Shown here: one piece after another, positions 26,133-34,764 of the stretch | Position numbering within the stretch: position 1 is the stretch's first letter | Layout of the letters: every line of letters starts with the position of its first letter | NCBI RefSeq assembly: GCF_004087915.1 | Contig: NZ_CP035108.1 | Span: 434,001 to 498,000, forward strand | Origin: Geovibrio thiophilus | GTDB lineage: Bacteria; Chrysiogenota; Deferribacteres; Deferribacterales; Geovibrionaceae | DNA: 64,000 nt | Reading direction: 5' to 3' | The notes under the pieces: model-generated | What the model was told of the DNA's origin: nothing | Database searches by the model: none | The model's input: only the letters and a program-made list of their open reading frames with translations | Program-made: the position numbers and the translations under genes

Positions 26133-26429
26133 TTAGAAAATATCGTCTATGGCAGCATTGACGACTTTTTCCGCGACCTGCTTGCCGGAGACCTCATAGG
26201 TTCCGTTTTCGATTTTGCCGCGGATTTCGTTCACAAGGTCAATGCGTATGTCGGAAGCCGCCTTAAGCTTCTTGGAAACGGCAACTGCTTCTTTGGCGCC
26301 GGAGGATAAGGAGACACTGTCAGTTTCGGCAGACTTTTTTACAGAGGAAGATTCGCTCTTCTTTGTTTTTGTCTGTTCAGACTGTTCTGTCTTTTTCAGC
26401 GAGAGGCTGATTTTGTCTTCGATCCTCAT
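26133..26429 (-). CDS. flgM: Anti-sigma-28 factor FlgM
   Basis: The 98-residue protein has a low-complexity Ser/Lys-rich N-terminal half. Its C-terminal half is typical of FlgM (IRIDLVNEIRGKIENGTYEVSG followed by KQVAEKVV). FlgM holds FliA (sigma-28) until it is exported after hook completion. GGAGGAGC lies just before the start. A near-perfect sigma-28 promoter at 26454-26480 would give autoregulated expression. Confidence 0.94.
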   Translation of the reverse strand: MRIEDKISLSLKKTEQSEQTKTKKSESSSVKKSAETDSVSLSSGAKEAVAVSKKLKAASDIRIDLVNEIRGKIENGTYEVSGKQVAEKVVNAAIDDIF

Positions 26430-26453
26430 GATAATGCTCCTCCGATGTCTTAT

Positions 26454-26480
26454 ATATCGGCAGATTACATTCCGACTTTA
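26454..26480 (-). promoter_or_regulatory. Sigma-28 promoter of flgM-flgN-flgK-flgL-fliW-csrA
   Basis: On the minus strand TAAAGTCG (26473-26480), an 11-base spacer and GCCGATAT (26454-26461) match the FliA consensus (TAAAGTTT, 11 bases, GCCGATAA) at almost every position. The flgM ATG lies 25 bases downstream. Confidence 0.88.
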
Positions 26481-26540
26481 GCAGTATTTGCCTTCAGTTT
26501 CCACTGAAACTTGCCTTTCACGCAATCTCGTTCGTATTTA

Positions 26541-26945
26541 TTAAATAGCAACGTTTATGCCATTGCCTTTCCTGTTGTTGATCAGCGTGTTTGCGCCGTT
26601 ATAGGGGCTTTTGAGATCAGTTTTCTTTTCCCCGTGGTAATTGTTTCCCTGATCCGATCCGGGAATATATTTCTTCATTTGTTCAAAAAGCATGTCGCCT
26701 ATGCCGCCCTTGGACTCTTCCGCGGCTTTTTTGGACATCTCGGTATCGAGCATCTCGGTGAAGTATTTTTCGCCTGCGCTCTTTTTGATCAGGTCTGATT
26801 CCATTGTGGCTTTTCTCATGGTTTTGTAGATCATGTCATAGAACATAGCCTCAAAGTCCTGACAAACCTCTTTCAGTCTTTTCTCCTGATCTATGGTTGT
26901 GTAGCCGTCAAAGCTGCGGGCTTCCCTTACTGTCTCTGCGAACAT
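26541..26945 (-). CDS. flgJ: FlgJ-like rod-binding protein (no hydrolase domain)
   Basis: The 134-residue protein has the rod-binding domain (LKEVCQDFEAMFYDMIYKTMRKA...GEKYFTEMLDTEMSKK). It helps rod assembly in the periplasm. The muramidase domain found at the C-terminus of enterobacterial FlgJ is missing, as in many other phyla, so a separate enzyme must open the peptidoglycan. The start codon shares one base with the flgI stop. Confidence 0.9.
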   Translation of the reverse strand: MFAETVREARSFDGYTTIDQEKRLKEVCQDFEAMFYDMIYKTMRKATMESDLIKKSAGEKYFTEMLDTEMSKKAAEESKGGIGDMLFEQMKKYIPGSDQGNNYHGEKKTDLKSPYNGANTLINNRKGNGINVAI

Positions 26946-28030
26946 TACATCACCTCAAGCTCGCCGTGCAGAGCGCCGGCGGAGTTGATTGCCTGAAGAA
27001 CGGATATTAAGTCTCTGGGGGTTACACCTATGGAATTCAGCGCCTTCACAAGGTCGCTTATGCTTATACCTTCGGGAACAACCATCAGCTTATTAGGCTC
27101 TTCCTCAACCTGAATATTCGTGGTTTCCGTTGTTGTCTCCTCAAAGGGGTTGAAGAGGTTGCGCTCGGTGTCAACTGTGCTGCTTATGGTTATGGTGAGG
27201 TTTCCGTGAGATACGGCGACAGTGCTTATTCTCACATCCGCGCCCATAACGATTGTTCCCGTGCGCTCATCAACAACAACTTTCGCTTTTCCGGCGGGTT
27301 CAACAGGCACGCTGAGAACCGAGTCCATGAAGTCATAGAAGTTGGTGCGGAAAACATCCGGTATATCAACTTTGATGCTGGTGGGTGAGGTGATTGACGC
27401 AACTTCTGAACCTATATAGGCGTTGATGGCGTCTTTTGCTCTTACCACGTTTGTCATGTTGTATGTGTTAAAGGCTATTTCAAAGAAGTTGGTATTCATC
27501 TGGAAATCTATTTCACGCTCGACAAGCGCCCCGTTGGGGATCATGCCTACAGTCGGGTGGTTTTTTATCGCTCCAGCTCCGCCGGAGGAAACATTCATGC
27601 CGCCCACGGATATGGGTCCCTGCGCAACGGCGTAGGTCTGCCCGTTTGCCGCTGAAAGTGGAGTCATAAGAAGTGTTCCTCCCTCAAGACTTTTCGCGTC
27701 CCCGATGGAGGAGACTACAACATCAGTCTTGCTGCCGTTTTTAGCGAAGGCGGGAAGCTTGGCGGTGACCATGACCGCGGCGACGTTTTTCACCTTAACG
27801 TCATCCTTGTTTACCGTAATGCCCATTCTCTCAAGCATGTTTACGAGAGACTGAATGGTGAACTCCGTTCCGGTTTTATCTCCTGTTCCGTTAAGCCCCA
27901 CAACGAGACCGTAACCGATGAGCTGGTTGTCTCTGATCCCTTTTACGTTTACAAGGTCACGGATTTTGACATTTGCTGAAGCCTGAAGACTTATGAAAAA
28001 AACAAGCAGAATTACGGTAAATTTCTTCAT
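26945..28030 (-). CDS. flgI: Flagellar P-ring protein
   Basis: The protein (361 residues from the ATG at 28030) has a signal peptide (KKFTVILLVFFISLQASA) and the FlgI opening VKIRDLVNVKGIRDNQLIGYG, then LVVGLNGTGDKT. It forms the peptidoglycan-level bushing around the rod. The start at 28030 is chosen because GGAG lies nine bases upstream and it avoids overlap with flgH. A longer frame begins at 28054. Confidence 0.97.
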   Translation of the reverse strand: MKKFTVILLVFFISLQASANVKIRDLVNVKGIRDNQLIGYGLVVGLNGTGDKTGTEFTIQSLVNMLERMGITVNKDDVKVKNVAAVMVTAKLPAFAKNGSKTDVVVSSIGDAKSLEGGTLLMTPLSAANGQTYAVAQGPISVGGMNVSSGGAGAIKNHPTVGMIPNGALVEREIDFQMNTNFFEIAFNTYNMTNVVRAKDAINAYIGSEVASITSPTSIKVDIPDVFRTNFYDFMDSVLSVPVEPAGKAKVVVDERTGTIVMGADVRISTVAVSHGNLTITISSTVDTERNLFNPFEETTTETTNIQVEEEPNKLMVVPEGISISDLVKALNSIGVTPRDLISVLQAINSAGALHGELEVM

Positions 28031-28041
28031 TCCATCAGCTC

Positions 28042-28776
28042 CTAGAACGGCCATACCCAGCCGAGAACCGTTCCCAGCCAGCCTTTTTTGTTGGAATCGG
28101 ATAATATGCCCTTGCCGCTGTAAGATATGCGGGCATCGGCTATGGCTGTGGAGGCTACGGTGTTTTCCGCGCTTATATCCTTCTGCCTTATTATCCCTGT
28201 GAGTTTTATTATCTGTTTTTCCTGATCGACTATTATCTCGCGGTTGCCCTCTATGACGAGGTTGCCGCTGGGAAGAATCTCTATCACCCTTGCGGCTATT
28301 GTAGCGCTCACTGTGTCGGATTTACTTTTGCTGCCGTTGCCAGCGAAGGATTCGGATGTATTTGTGCCTATGGTCGGGTTAAATTCGTTGCCCGTGCCGA
28401 GGAAGTTGTTCATGCCGAGGTTAAGAGGAAGCCCGAGAGCGGCGGTTACTGAGGAGTTGTTGCTGCCGGATTTGCTGGTCTGTGTGGAGTTGGAGTTGCT
28501 GGCGGAGGATGATTCCACAATGTTCACCACGATGAGGTCGCCGACCTGACGTGCTTTGTAATCCAGAAACAGAGTTCCGCGCACGCCTGAATCCGCCCAG
28601 AGGGAGGCAGTCGGAACCTTTTCTCTCTGCTGCTTGGCGTAGAGTTCAAGGTCTTCTTTATAGCTCGGCGCATACGCTTCAGGTTCAAAGTCGTATTGCT
28701 TCGCGCAGCCTGAGAATATGAAAAGGGCAGTGAGAACCAAGACCGCCGTGAAAAATTTTCTCTTCTTTGTGCTCAT
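28042..28776 (-). CDS. flgH: Flagellar L-ring lipoprotein
   Basis: The 244-residue protein has a lipoprotein signal (ALFIFSGCAKQ, lipid on Cys). Typical FlgH segments follow: SLWADSGVRGTLFLDYKARQ, then VGDLIVVNIVESSSASNS, and the C-terminal VASTAIADARISYSGKG. It forms the outer-membrane ring with FlgI. It is the first gene of a flgH-flgI-flgJ unit, with a sigma-54-like site at 28810-28825. Confidence 0.97.
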   Translation of the reverse strand: MSTKKRKFFTAVLVLTALFIFSGCAKQYDFEPEAYAPSYKEDLELYAKQQREKVPTASLWADSGVRGTLFLDYKARQVGDLIVVNIVESSSASNSNSTQTSKSGSNNSSVTAALGLPLNLGMNNFLGTGNEFNPTIGTNTSESFAGNGSKSKSDTVSATIAARVIEILPSGNLVIEGNREIIVDQEKQIIKLTGIIRQKDISAENTVASTAIADARISYSGKGILSDSNKKGWLGTVLGWVWPF

Positions 28777-28809
28777 AGGACACCTCTGTTAAGGATTCAG
28801 TGATGTAAT

Positions 28810-28825
28810 AGAAAGAAACGTGCCA
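28810..28825 (-). promoter_or_regulatory. Sigma-54-like promoter of flgH-flgI-flgJ
   Basis: On the minus strand TGGCACG is followed after 4 bases by TTTCT (consensus TGGCACG, 4 bases, TTGCT). The -24 half is perfect; the -12 half has T for G. The flgH start is 34 bases downstream. Confidence 0.6.
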
Positions 28826-28906
28826 AAGATGTTAAATTCATGGTTATCAGGTGTTTAAGATATAAGGTGATTGGAAGGGGGAATATATTTCCCTGTTTTA
28901 ATGAGA

Positions 28907-29020
28907 CGCTGAGAGACCGCTTCACCCCCGAGGGTTCGCTGTGATGCTTTTCAGAGCATGCGGGTATATCAATAAATCCCCCTCAGTCCCCCTTTAATAA
29001 AGGGGGAAGCTGTTGTTAAA
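28907..29020. repeat. Dispersed repeat remnants upstream of flgH
   Basis: 28907-28957 carries GAGAGACCGCTTCACCCC and AGGGTTCGCTGTGATG, a relative of the 9605-9687 element. 28973-29010 contains CCCCCTTTAATAAAGGGGG, a perfect hairpin of a kind common in bacterial genomes. No gene is visible in 28777-29333. Confidence 0.55.
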
Positions 29021-29059
29021 ACTAAAGCCTCCGTGTGGGAGTTTACCGCGAACGTGTAC

Positions 29060-29339
29060 ATTAAGTCAGAACTCCCAAGGACGGGAGTTCGCCGTGCGGA
29101 GCGAAGGCGGGTTTATCCCGCCGTGAGCGTGTATCCAAAATTTCCAAGGATGGCAAATTTTGGATGTAAAGACAGGATGTGCGGTTTGATGTTATTAAGT
29201 CAGAACTCCCAAGGACGGGAGTTCGCCGTGCGGAGCGAAGGCGGGTTTATCCCGCCGTGAGCGTGTATCCAAAATTTCCAAGGATGGCAAATTTTGGATG
29301 TAAAGACAGGATGTGCGGTTTGATGTTATTAAGTCAGAA
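29060..29339 (+). repeat. Tandem structured repeat, two 134-base units plus 12 bases
   Basis: Units at 29060-29193 and 29194-29327 appear identical, and a third begins ATTAAGTCAGAA at 29328. Each holds stem 1 AACTCCC/GGGAGTT, linker CGCCGTGCGGAGCGAA, stem 2 GGCGGG/CCCGCC, linker GTGAGCGTGT, and stem 3 ATCCAAAATTT/AAATTTTGGAT. A tail AAAGACAGGATG follows. The last 12 bases include the flgA stop codon, so the unit boundary falls on a gene end. Confidence 0.9.
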
Positions 29340-30200
29340 ATTAACCAGCGCCGTTCTGCCGCCCTGATACTTTGCGGTGACTATTTTACCCGAGTCGGCG
29401 TTTTTGACTTTAACCACATTGCCGGAGAAGGCGTTTTCCTGAAGTATTCCTCTTGTCTCAAGCTGCATTCCGCTTCCCTTATAAACCAGTTTCACCGCTG
29501 CGCCTTCGGGCAGATCCGGCTGCTCTGAGACGAACTCACCGGTCAAAGGAACGCCCGCGCCGATGCCTCGTGTCGCGATCAGTCCCTCAGGATTTGTTAT
29601 AGGCTCACCACGTAATCTTGAAAGCTCAACCTTTTCTGTTTTTATGTAGTTCTCCACAGTGTCGCCCTTTCTGATTCTGTCTGTGGTAACAAAGACTTCC
29701 ATATAGCCCTTCACATAAACAGTGAAGCCTGTATCCTTGAACCCGTTGTTCAGTCTGCCGTACATGCCGCCGATTCTGGGGTTTGATATATCAATGCTGA
29801 ATTTTCCGTCTTCTGCTGTGTATATGTCGCTCTGTATGCGGATTTTGTCTATCTGAAGCTCCGCATGGGGGTAAATCTGCGAGAGTCTTTCATATATTTT
29901 CGCCTCTATCTCTGTCTGCTCTATTTTTCTGCCCTTGCGGTTGAAGTATGCCTCACCCGGGGCTGCCTTGATGTTGTATTTATTGATGATATGCGTGGCG
30001 AGCTGAACGCTGAGCTTTCTTGTTTCACCATAATCAAGACCGCAGAAAACCTGATCCTTTATGCCTATGTTCGGGAAAATGTCCTCCACGGTTACGCATT
30101 CATTTTCAATAGAAATGACATTTGCCGCATGTGCGGAAAAAGATGCCGCCGCCGTAAGCACGGAAAAAAGGAAAAGGGTCATAATTGTCTTGGCTTTCAT
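29334..30200 (-). CDS. flgA: Flagellar P-ring assembly chaperone FlgA
   Basis: The 288-residue protein has a signal peptide (MTLFLFSVLTAAASFSAHA). The C-terminal SAF-type domain reads RKGDTVENYIKTEKVELSRL...GAAVKLVYKGSGMQLETRGILQENA, then VVKVKNADSGKIVTAKY. It helps FlgI polymerise in the periplasm. It lies between flgG and the tandem repeats that separate it from flgH. Confidence 0.93.
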   Translation of the reverse strand: MKAKTIMTLFLFSVLTAAASFSAHAANVISIENECVTVEDIFPNIGIKDQVFCGLDYGETRKLSVQLATHIINKYNIKAAPGEAYFNRKGRKIEQTEIEAKIYERLSQIYPHAELQIDKIRIQSDIYTAEDGKFSIDISNPRIGGMYGRLNNGFKDTGFTVYVKGYMEVFVTTDRIRKGDTVENYIKTEKVELSRLRGEPITNPEGLIATRGIGAGVPLTGEFVSEQPDLPEGAAVKLVYKGSGMQLETRGILQENAFSGNVVKVKNADSGKIVTAKYQGGRTALVNF

Positions 30201-30215
30201 ATCATACTCCGTTTA

Positions 30216-31004
30216 CTAACGTTTTAGGTTGTTGACTATCTGGAGCATATCATCTCCGGTCTGAACCGCTTTTGAGTTGATTTCGTACGCTCTCTGTCCG
30301 GTAATCATCGCCACCATCTCTTCCACAAGGCTTACGTTGCTCATTTCCAGAATATTCTGCGCGAGAACACCGAAGCCGTCCTCTCCGGGCACACCAACCT
30401 GAGGATCGCCGCTGGAGCCTGTAACAAGGTACAGGTTTTTACCCATTGCGTGCAGACCTGAGGGGTTTATGAAGCGGGCGAGCTCTATGGCGCCTATCTC
30501 AGTCGGTTCTTCATCCCCCGGGAGAACAACGCTCACCGTGCCGTCTTCGGCGAAGGAGATTTCCGTGGAATCCTCGGGAACAACTATAGCAGGCTCAAGG
30601 AGATAGCCGTTCGGTGTGGTCAGGTTGCCGTTTCCGTCTATCTGGAATGCTCCCGCGCGGGTGTAGGCTATGTTGCCGTCAGGCAGCGCTATCTGGAAAT
30701 ATCCGTCGCCTTCTATTGCCACATCCATGTTATTGCCGGTGTACTGGAAGGAACCCTGAGAGTGTATTTTCTGTATTGCGGTAACTTTTGTACCGAGACC
30801 GATTTCTATGCCGGTGGGGTGTTCAAGCCCTGCTGCCGTGATGGCACCCGCGCGTCTGACCTCCTGATACATCAGGTCGTCAAACAGCACTCTGGATTTT
30901 TTGAAACCCACGTTGTTTACGTTTGAGAGGTTGTTGGCGATTGTGTCCACGTTTGTCTGCTGAGCCGTCATGCCTGTGGCGGCTGTCCAGAGAGTCCGCA
31001 TCAT
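30216..31004 (-). CDS. flgG: Flagellar distal rod protein
   Basis: The 262-residue protein begins MMRTLWTAATGMTAQQTNVD and has NNLSNVNNVGFKKSR and the C-terminal LEMSNVSLVEEMVAMITGQRAYE, the full FlgG pattern. It forms the distal rod. It follows flgF after 12 bases. Confidence 0.97.
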   Translation of the reverse strand: MMRTLWTAATGMTAQQTNVDTIANNLSNVNNVGFKKSRVLFDDLMYQEVRRAGAITAAGLEHPTGIEIGLGTKVTAIQKIHSQGSFQYTGNNMDVAIEGDGYFQIALPDGNIAYTRAGAFQIDGNGNLTTPNGYLLEPAIVVPEDSTEISFAEDGTVSVVLPGDEEPTEIGAIELARFINPSGLHAMGKNLYLVTGSSGDPQVGVPGEDGFGVLAQNILEMSNVSLVEEMVAMITGQRAYEINSKAVQTGDDMLQIVNNLKR

Positions 31005-31016
31005 GTTATATGCTCC

Positions 31017-31781
31017 TTACACCGATTTGCCGACGGTGTTGATTGCTGTACCGTTGATTGAGTCTATACTCTGTATTACTTTCTGGTAGGTTTCAAAACC
31101 GCGCATGGCGTCTATCATGCGCACCATTTCCATTACCGAGTTAACGTTGCTTCCTTCTATGTAGCCTGCCGTAACACCGGGGTTTTCCGCCTGTTCGGGG
31201 ATTACGTCCACTGCTGCGTAGAGGTTATGACCGACTTTCTGAAGGTTGTCGGTATCCTCAAAATACGCAATGCCGAGCTGATCCTGCGCTTCTCCCTCCA
31301 CCAGAATAACGCCCGTTTCGCTTACCGTATAGTTATCCGGCAGAACGATGGGCTGCGGGTTGTCATCATCTATATTGGAGAGTACGGGGTAGCCCTCAGC
31401 AGTTACAAGCTCGTTATTTTCGTTTATTGTGAACGCCCCGTCACGGGTGTAACGGATGCCGAAAGGAGTGTCCACTGTGAAAAAGGTGTTGGGGTCGGTG
31501 AGAGCGAAGTCAAGTTTGTTGCCTGTCTCCCGAAGGTAGCCAATAGAAAAATCCGTTTTGTTTTCAGACATTTTCACTGTGGAGTTCATCGCCTTGTTGT
31601 AATCCGTGGTGCGTATGAAATTCTGCGGGAACTCCTTCTCCGTGGGGAAATACTCTGTGAACACGGGCACATCTTTTTTGTAGCCTGCTGTGTTCACGTT
31701 GGCGAGGTTGTTTGCTATGTTTTCCACCCGCCTGCTCTGCATCATGAGCCCGCTGGTGGCTACATAAAGTCCGTTCAGCAT
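31017..31781 (-). CDS. flgF: Flagellar proximal rod protein FlgF-like
   Basis: The 254-residue protein opens LYVATSGLMMQSRRVENIAN with NLANVNTAGYKKD next, and closes SNVNSVMEMVRMIDAMRGFETYQKV. These are the rod/hook-family ends. Position before flgG and length fit FlgF, in the proximal rod. The flgF/flgG split is based mainly on gene order. Confidence 0.93.
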   Translation of the reverse strand: MLNGLYVATSGLMMQSRRVENIANNLANVNTAGYKKDVPVFTEYFPTEKEFPQNFIRTTDYNKAMNSTVKMSENKTDFSIGYLRETGNKLDFALTDPNTFFTVDTPFGIRYTRDGAFTINENNELVTAEGYPVLSNIDDDNPQPIVLPDNYTVSETGVILVEGEAQDQLGIAYFEDTDNLQKVGHNLYAAVDVIPEQAENPGVTAGYIEGSNVNSVMEMVRMIDAMRGFETYQKVIQSIDSINGTAINTVGKSV

Positions 31782-31784
31782 ATT

Positions 31785-32642
31785 CTATTCCTCCTCTGAG
31801 GATGTTGTATCGTTATCAAGACTTTTAAGATATTCATCAAATTCCTTCTGCCACTGTTCCTCTTTTCTTATTGCTTCCCCTTTTTCTTCAAGCTCACGGA
31901 TCTCCTGCTGCTCGGTTTCGGCGGCTTTGCCTGCCTTCTTCGCTTCCGCCCGTTCTTTCATACGTTTTTCAAACTTCTCCATCTTGGTCACTGGAATGCC
32001 GTAAGCTCTGGGGAGGGCAACGGCGAACATCTGTCCCATCGCTTTCATGGAGAGCGTGCTGGAGGGGATAGCCTGTTTCGTGGGGTAGTACCAGAAGTTT
32101 GCGTCTGCCTTGCTTTCGAGTGTTATCACGCTTGAAAAAACGGGAATGTCGCTCTTGGTCATTATGCTGAGCACAACTGTGCTGGTGTTTTTGTCGTAGC
32201 TTCTTTGAACGGATTCGTTCATGCGGGAAACTATAATATAGTCTGCCTGCTGAATTTTGTCGGTCACTCTGCCCAGTTTGGAAAGCTGAAAATAGTTCCG
32301 CATCATTCTTCCGGTTTCTTCGTCGTAGTATGTTTTACCTTCCCTTGTGATTCTGGCGGGGAGGATGTAGTATGTCTTTCCGATGGGGAGCGTCTCATGC
32401 GCCTGCGCATAGAAGGTTGTGACCTTCTCCTTTGTTTTGTCAAAAATGAGGGAGGATATGTTTGAATTTGCCTCAAGGCTTATGAGAACAAACAGAACGC
32501 CGGAATCCAGACGGGTTGTCAGTTCTATAACCTCGGTCAATGTATCGTCAATGCTTGAAGCCAGCTTGCCGGGGTTTGTCACCTTTGAGGAACAGCCGAC
32601 AAATAAGGCAAGCGCAAGCAGCAGGGGAAATATTTTCTTCAT
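31785..32642 (-). CDS. Lipoprotein leading the flgF operon
   Basis: The 285-residue protein (from the ATG at 32642) has a lipoprotein signal, LLLALALFVGCSSK. The middle part is mixed alpha/beta; the last 80 residues are a charged coiled coil (MEKFEKRMKERAEAKKAGKA...EEKGEAIRKEEQW). I do not recognise a family. It ends 3 bases before flgF and sits behind a sigma-54-like promoter, so it probably belongs to the flagellar basal body or its outer-membrane surroundings. This is inferred from position only. Confidence 0.75.
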   Translation of the reverse strand: MKKIFPLLLALALFVGCSSKVTNPGKLASSIDDTLTEVIELTTRLDSGVLFVLISLEANSNISSLIFDKTKEKVTTFYAQAHETLPIGKTYYILPARITREGKTYYDEETGRMMRNYFQLSKLGRVTDKIQQADYIIVSRMNESVQRSYDKNTSTVVLSIMTKSDIPVFSSVITLESKADANFWYYPTKQAIPSSTLSMKAMGQMFAVALPRAYGIPVTKMEKFEKRMKERAEAKKAGKAAETEQQEIRELEEKGEAIRKEEQWQKEFDEYLKSLDNDTTSSEEE

Positions 32643-32666
32643 CCGATCCTCCGTCATTGGGTTATA

Positions 32667-32682
32667 ATCAAGAAGCGTGCCA
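32667..32682 (-). promoter_or_regulatory. Sigma-54-like promoter of the lipoprotein-flgF-flgG-flgA operon
   Basis: On the minus strand TGGCACG (32676-32682) is followed after 4 bases by TTGAT (32667-32671). The consensus is TGGCACG, 4 bases, TTGCW. Only the C of the -12 GC pair differs. The lipoprotein start is 25 bases downstream. Confidence 0.72.
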
Positions 32683-32705
32683 ATATCCTGTTAGTGAGGT
32701 GATTT

Positions 32706-33527
32706 ATGCTAGAATTTGTCATTGACCGCAAAAAATGCAGACGATGTTCTCTCTGTGTGGAGGATTGCCCTGTTGGGATTATAGAGAAGGATCGCGATGG
32801 CTTCCCTGTCATATCTGAAGAAAAGGAGACTGTCTGCATCCGCTGTCAGCACTGTCTGGCTATCTGTCCTGACGCGGCTTTGTCGATACTCGGCAAAAAA
32901 CCGGAGGACAGCATGCCCGCCTCAGACATGCCCACAGCGAGGCAGGTTGAGGCGCTTATCCGCAACAGACGCTCCGTGAGGCATTTCAAAAAGTACGACG
33001 TGGAATTTGAGACGATCCGTTCACTGCTCTGCGTTACGGCAAACTGCCCCACTGGGGAGAACAGGCGGGAGCTCACTTTTACCATAATAGACAACCGCGC
33101 GGACATGGATAAATTTGTCGAGAAGGCATACGCTCTCCTTGAGAAAAGGGTGGATGAAGGCACTCTGCCCGATGAGTTCAGATTTTACGCAACTCTTCTC
33201 AAAAGATACAAAAACGGCAGGGATATTATTTTCAGGGGCGCTCCGCACCTCATAGTCGCCTCCGCCCCCAAAGGAGAGGGAACGCCCGCAGCGGACTGTT
33301 ATATCGCTCTCAGCTATTTTGAGCTTTACGCATACAGCCTCAAGGTGGGCACTGTGTGGCTGGGTTTTCTGGCGTTTATGTTTGAGTTCATGCCGGAGAT
33401 AAAGGATGTTCTGGGAATCCCCGCTGACCACGAAGCGCCTTATGCCCTCCTTTTCGGCAAGGCGAAATATAAATATCCCCGAGGTGTTCAGAGGGACGAT
33501 TTCAGGATAAGCAGACCGGAGTTTTGA
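32706..33527 (+). CDS. Nitroreductase with N-terminal two-cluster ferredoxin domain
   Basis: The 273-residue protein begins with two 4Fe-4S motifs (CRRCSLCVEDCP and CIRCQHCLAICP). A nitroreductase domain follows from about residue 75 (RNRRSVRHFKKYDVE...LKVGTVWLGFLAFMF). Such fusions pass electrons from iron-sulfur clusters to an FMN site; the substrate is unknown. It is divergent from the flagellar operon and stands alone. Confidence 0.9.
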   Translation: MLEFVIDRKKCRRCSLCVEDCPVGIIEKDRDGFPVISEEKETVCIRCQHCLAICPDAALSILGKKPEDSMPASDMPTARQVEALIRNRRSVRHFKKYDVEFETIRSLLCVTANCPTGENRRELTFTIIDNRADMDKFVEKAYALLEKRVDEGTLPDEFRFYATLLKRYKNGRDIIFRGAPHLIVASAPKGEGTPAADCYIALSYFELYAYSLKVGTVWLGFLAFMFEFMPEIKDVLGIPADHEAPYALLFGKAKYKYPRGVQRDDFRISRPEF

Positions 33528-33550
33528 GGCAGGTATAGCTGCCTCTGTCT

Positions 33551-33922
33551 TTATTTATACGGAACATTTTCCTCATAGTCTTTGAGAAATTCATCTATAA
33601 GATGCTTGTCGACATCGGAAATTTTTGTGAACTGGAAGGCGACGAAGCGTTTTTTAGCGCTGATTTCATCTTTGTTCGCCTCAATACGCCAGACCACGGC
33701 GTGGGCGTGGATAACATCCTTCACTCCGTGGTTGGGGAACTGTATCTTCGCTTCGTAATCGTCATATATTTCAAACGATATGCCCGTGTTGGAGAGAAAA
33801 CCGCCGATGCTGATGTCTAATAGCTCAATAAAAGTGTATTCCCCGTCCTTTTTCAAATAAAGCTTGAGAGGCACACCGCTGTACCGTTTGTGCCTGCGGC
33901 GTTCCTGTTTCTTTTTATACAT
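33551..33922 (-). CDS. PilZ-domain protein
   Basis: The 123-residue protein has the c-di-GMP-binding pattern RRRHKRYSG near the N-terminus and LDISIGGFLSNTG about 25 residues later (RxxxR and D/NxSxxG). It is a lone PilZ domain and so probably acts by contacting a partner after binding c-di-GMP. The flagellar cluster nearby suggests motility control, but nothing here proves it. Confidence 0.85.
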   Translation of the reverse strand: MYKKKQERRRHKRYSGVPLKLYLKKDGEYTFIELLDISIGGFLSNTGISFEIYDDYEAKIQFPNHGVKDVIHAHAVVWRIEANKDEISAKKRFVAFQFTKISDVDKHLIDEFLKDYEENVPYK

Positions 33923-34071
33923 GGTTAATCCCCTGATAAAAATTGTGTAATAATAATTATGACATCTAAAGGATAAACTTTCCAGAACAATTGTATAGAG
34001 GATGGGAAATTAATTATGAACATCTATGAGGAGAGTGTGATTAATTCAATTCTGTTTATGGGTTTGATTTT

Positions 34072-34344
34072 TTAAGGCCATTGCTGCCTGCTATGAAGAA
34101 TGCGCAGAATATCTATTATATTATCTTTTTCTGCATAAATTAATATGTAGCTGGGATGAATGATTAGTTCACGTGTATTTTTGACCCGTCCTTCTTTATA
34201 CATTTGAGGATAAAGGAGCAATCCGTTTACTTTTTCATCTATCAACTCTTTCAGTGCCTGAGAGGCTTCTGTACTATCATCAGCAATATATGCAAGTATG
34301 GTCAGCAAATCCTCAACAGCCTTGTCTTTCCACTCAATACGCAC
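34072..34344 (-). CDS. RelE/ParE-family toxin
   Basis: The 90-residue protein (RIEWKDKAVEDLLTILAYIA...KEGRVKNTRELIIHPSYILIYA...IDILRILHSRQQWP) matches the ParE/RelE toxin fold and its C-terminal RILHxRQ. Such toxins act on ribosomal mRNA (RelE) or gyrase (ParE); the HSRQQWP ending favours the ParE-type group. It overlaps the antitoxin gene by 11 bases. Confidence 0.9.
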   Translation of the reverse strand: MRIEWKDKAVEDLLTILAYIADDSTEASQALKELIDEKVNGLLLYPQMYKEGRVKNTRELIIHPSYILIYAEKDNIIDILRILHSRQQWP

Positions 34345-34624
34345 ATTTTTTCCGGTTTATTAAGATCTGGGCTTTATTCATTACTTCTTTATGCTCTTCT
34401 GACTTTGTACTTTCAAGAGCTTCCCTCACTTTTGCATGAAACCAGAGATCATACGCTTCCGGATCACTTGTCAATCCGATCGGCAGTGCTCCTTCTTTAA
34501 CAATGCGTGTCAAGAGGATTCTTACGGCATCTGAAACAGTTAGCCCGAAATTGGCGAGCGTTTCAGCAGCCTCGGCTTTTAAATCTTCTTCAATTCTGAC
34601 ATGCAGCATGGATGTTTTAGGCAT
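34334..34624 (-). CDS. RelB/DinJ-family antitoxin
   Basis: The 96-residue protein has the RelB/DinJ ribbon-helix-helix start (LHVRIEEDLKAEAAETLANF then GLTVSDAVRILLTRIVKEGALP). Its C-terminal part (residues 55-96) would wrap the toxin. It comes first in the operon, as expected, and probably represses it through the palindrome at 34647-34664. Confidence 0.92.
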   Translation of the reverse strand: MPKTSMLHVRIEEDLKAEAAETLANFGLTVSDAVRILLTRIVKEGALPIGLTSDPEAYDLWFHAKVREALESTKSEEHKEVMNKAQILINRKKCAY

Positions 34625-34646
34625 AAGAACCTCTTTATATTATCTT

Positions 34647-34670
34647 GTATCTCGTTTGAGATACTGTCAA
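34647..34670 (-). promoter_or_regulatory. Promoter and operator of the RelBE-type pair
   Basis: The palindrome GTATCTC / GAGATAC (34647-34653 and 34658-34664, 4-base centre) abuts a perfect TTGACA -35 on the minus strand (34665-34670). Bound antitoxin would cover the promoter. The -10 is less clear (CAAGAT at 17 bases, TAATAT at 22). Confidence 0.65.
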
Positions 34671-34764
34671 GGGCTCTTTTATCGCATACTGTTATAAGTC
34701 ATTTTTCAATTGCGGGTCTCAGTTTTTTTGAAGTATATTATTTCTGAGTTTTCAGGAAGGTGTT

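Noticed and set aside
34640-34710. The 17-base-spaced CAAGAT as a definite -10 of the RelBE-type operon
   Set aside because: The match is poor, so only the -35 and the palindrome are reported with confidence.
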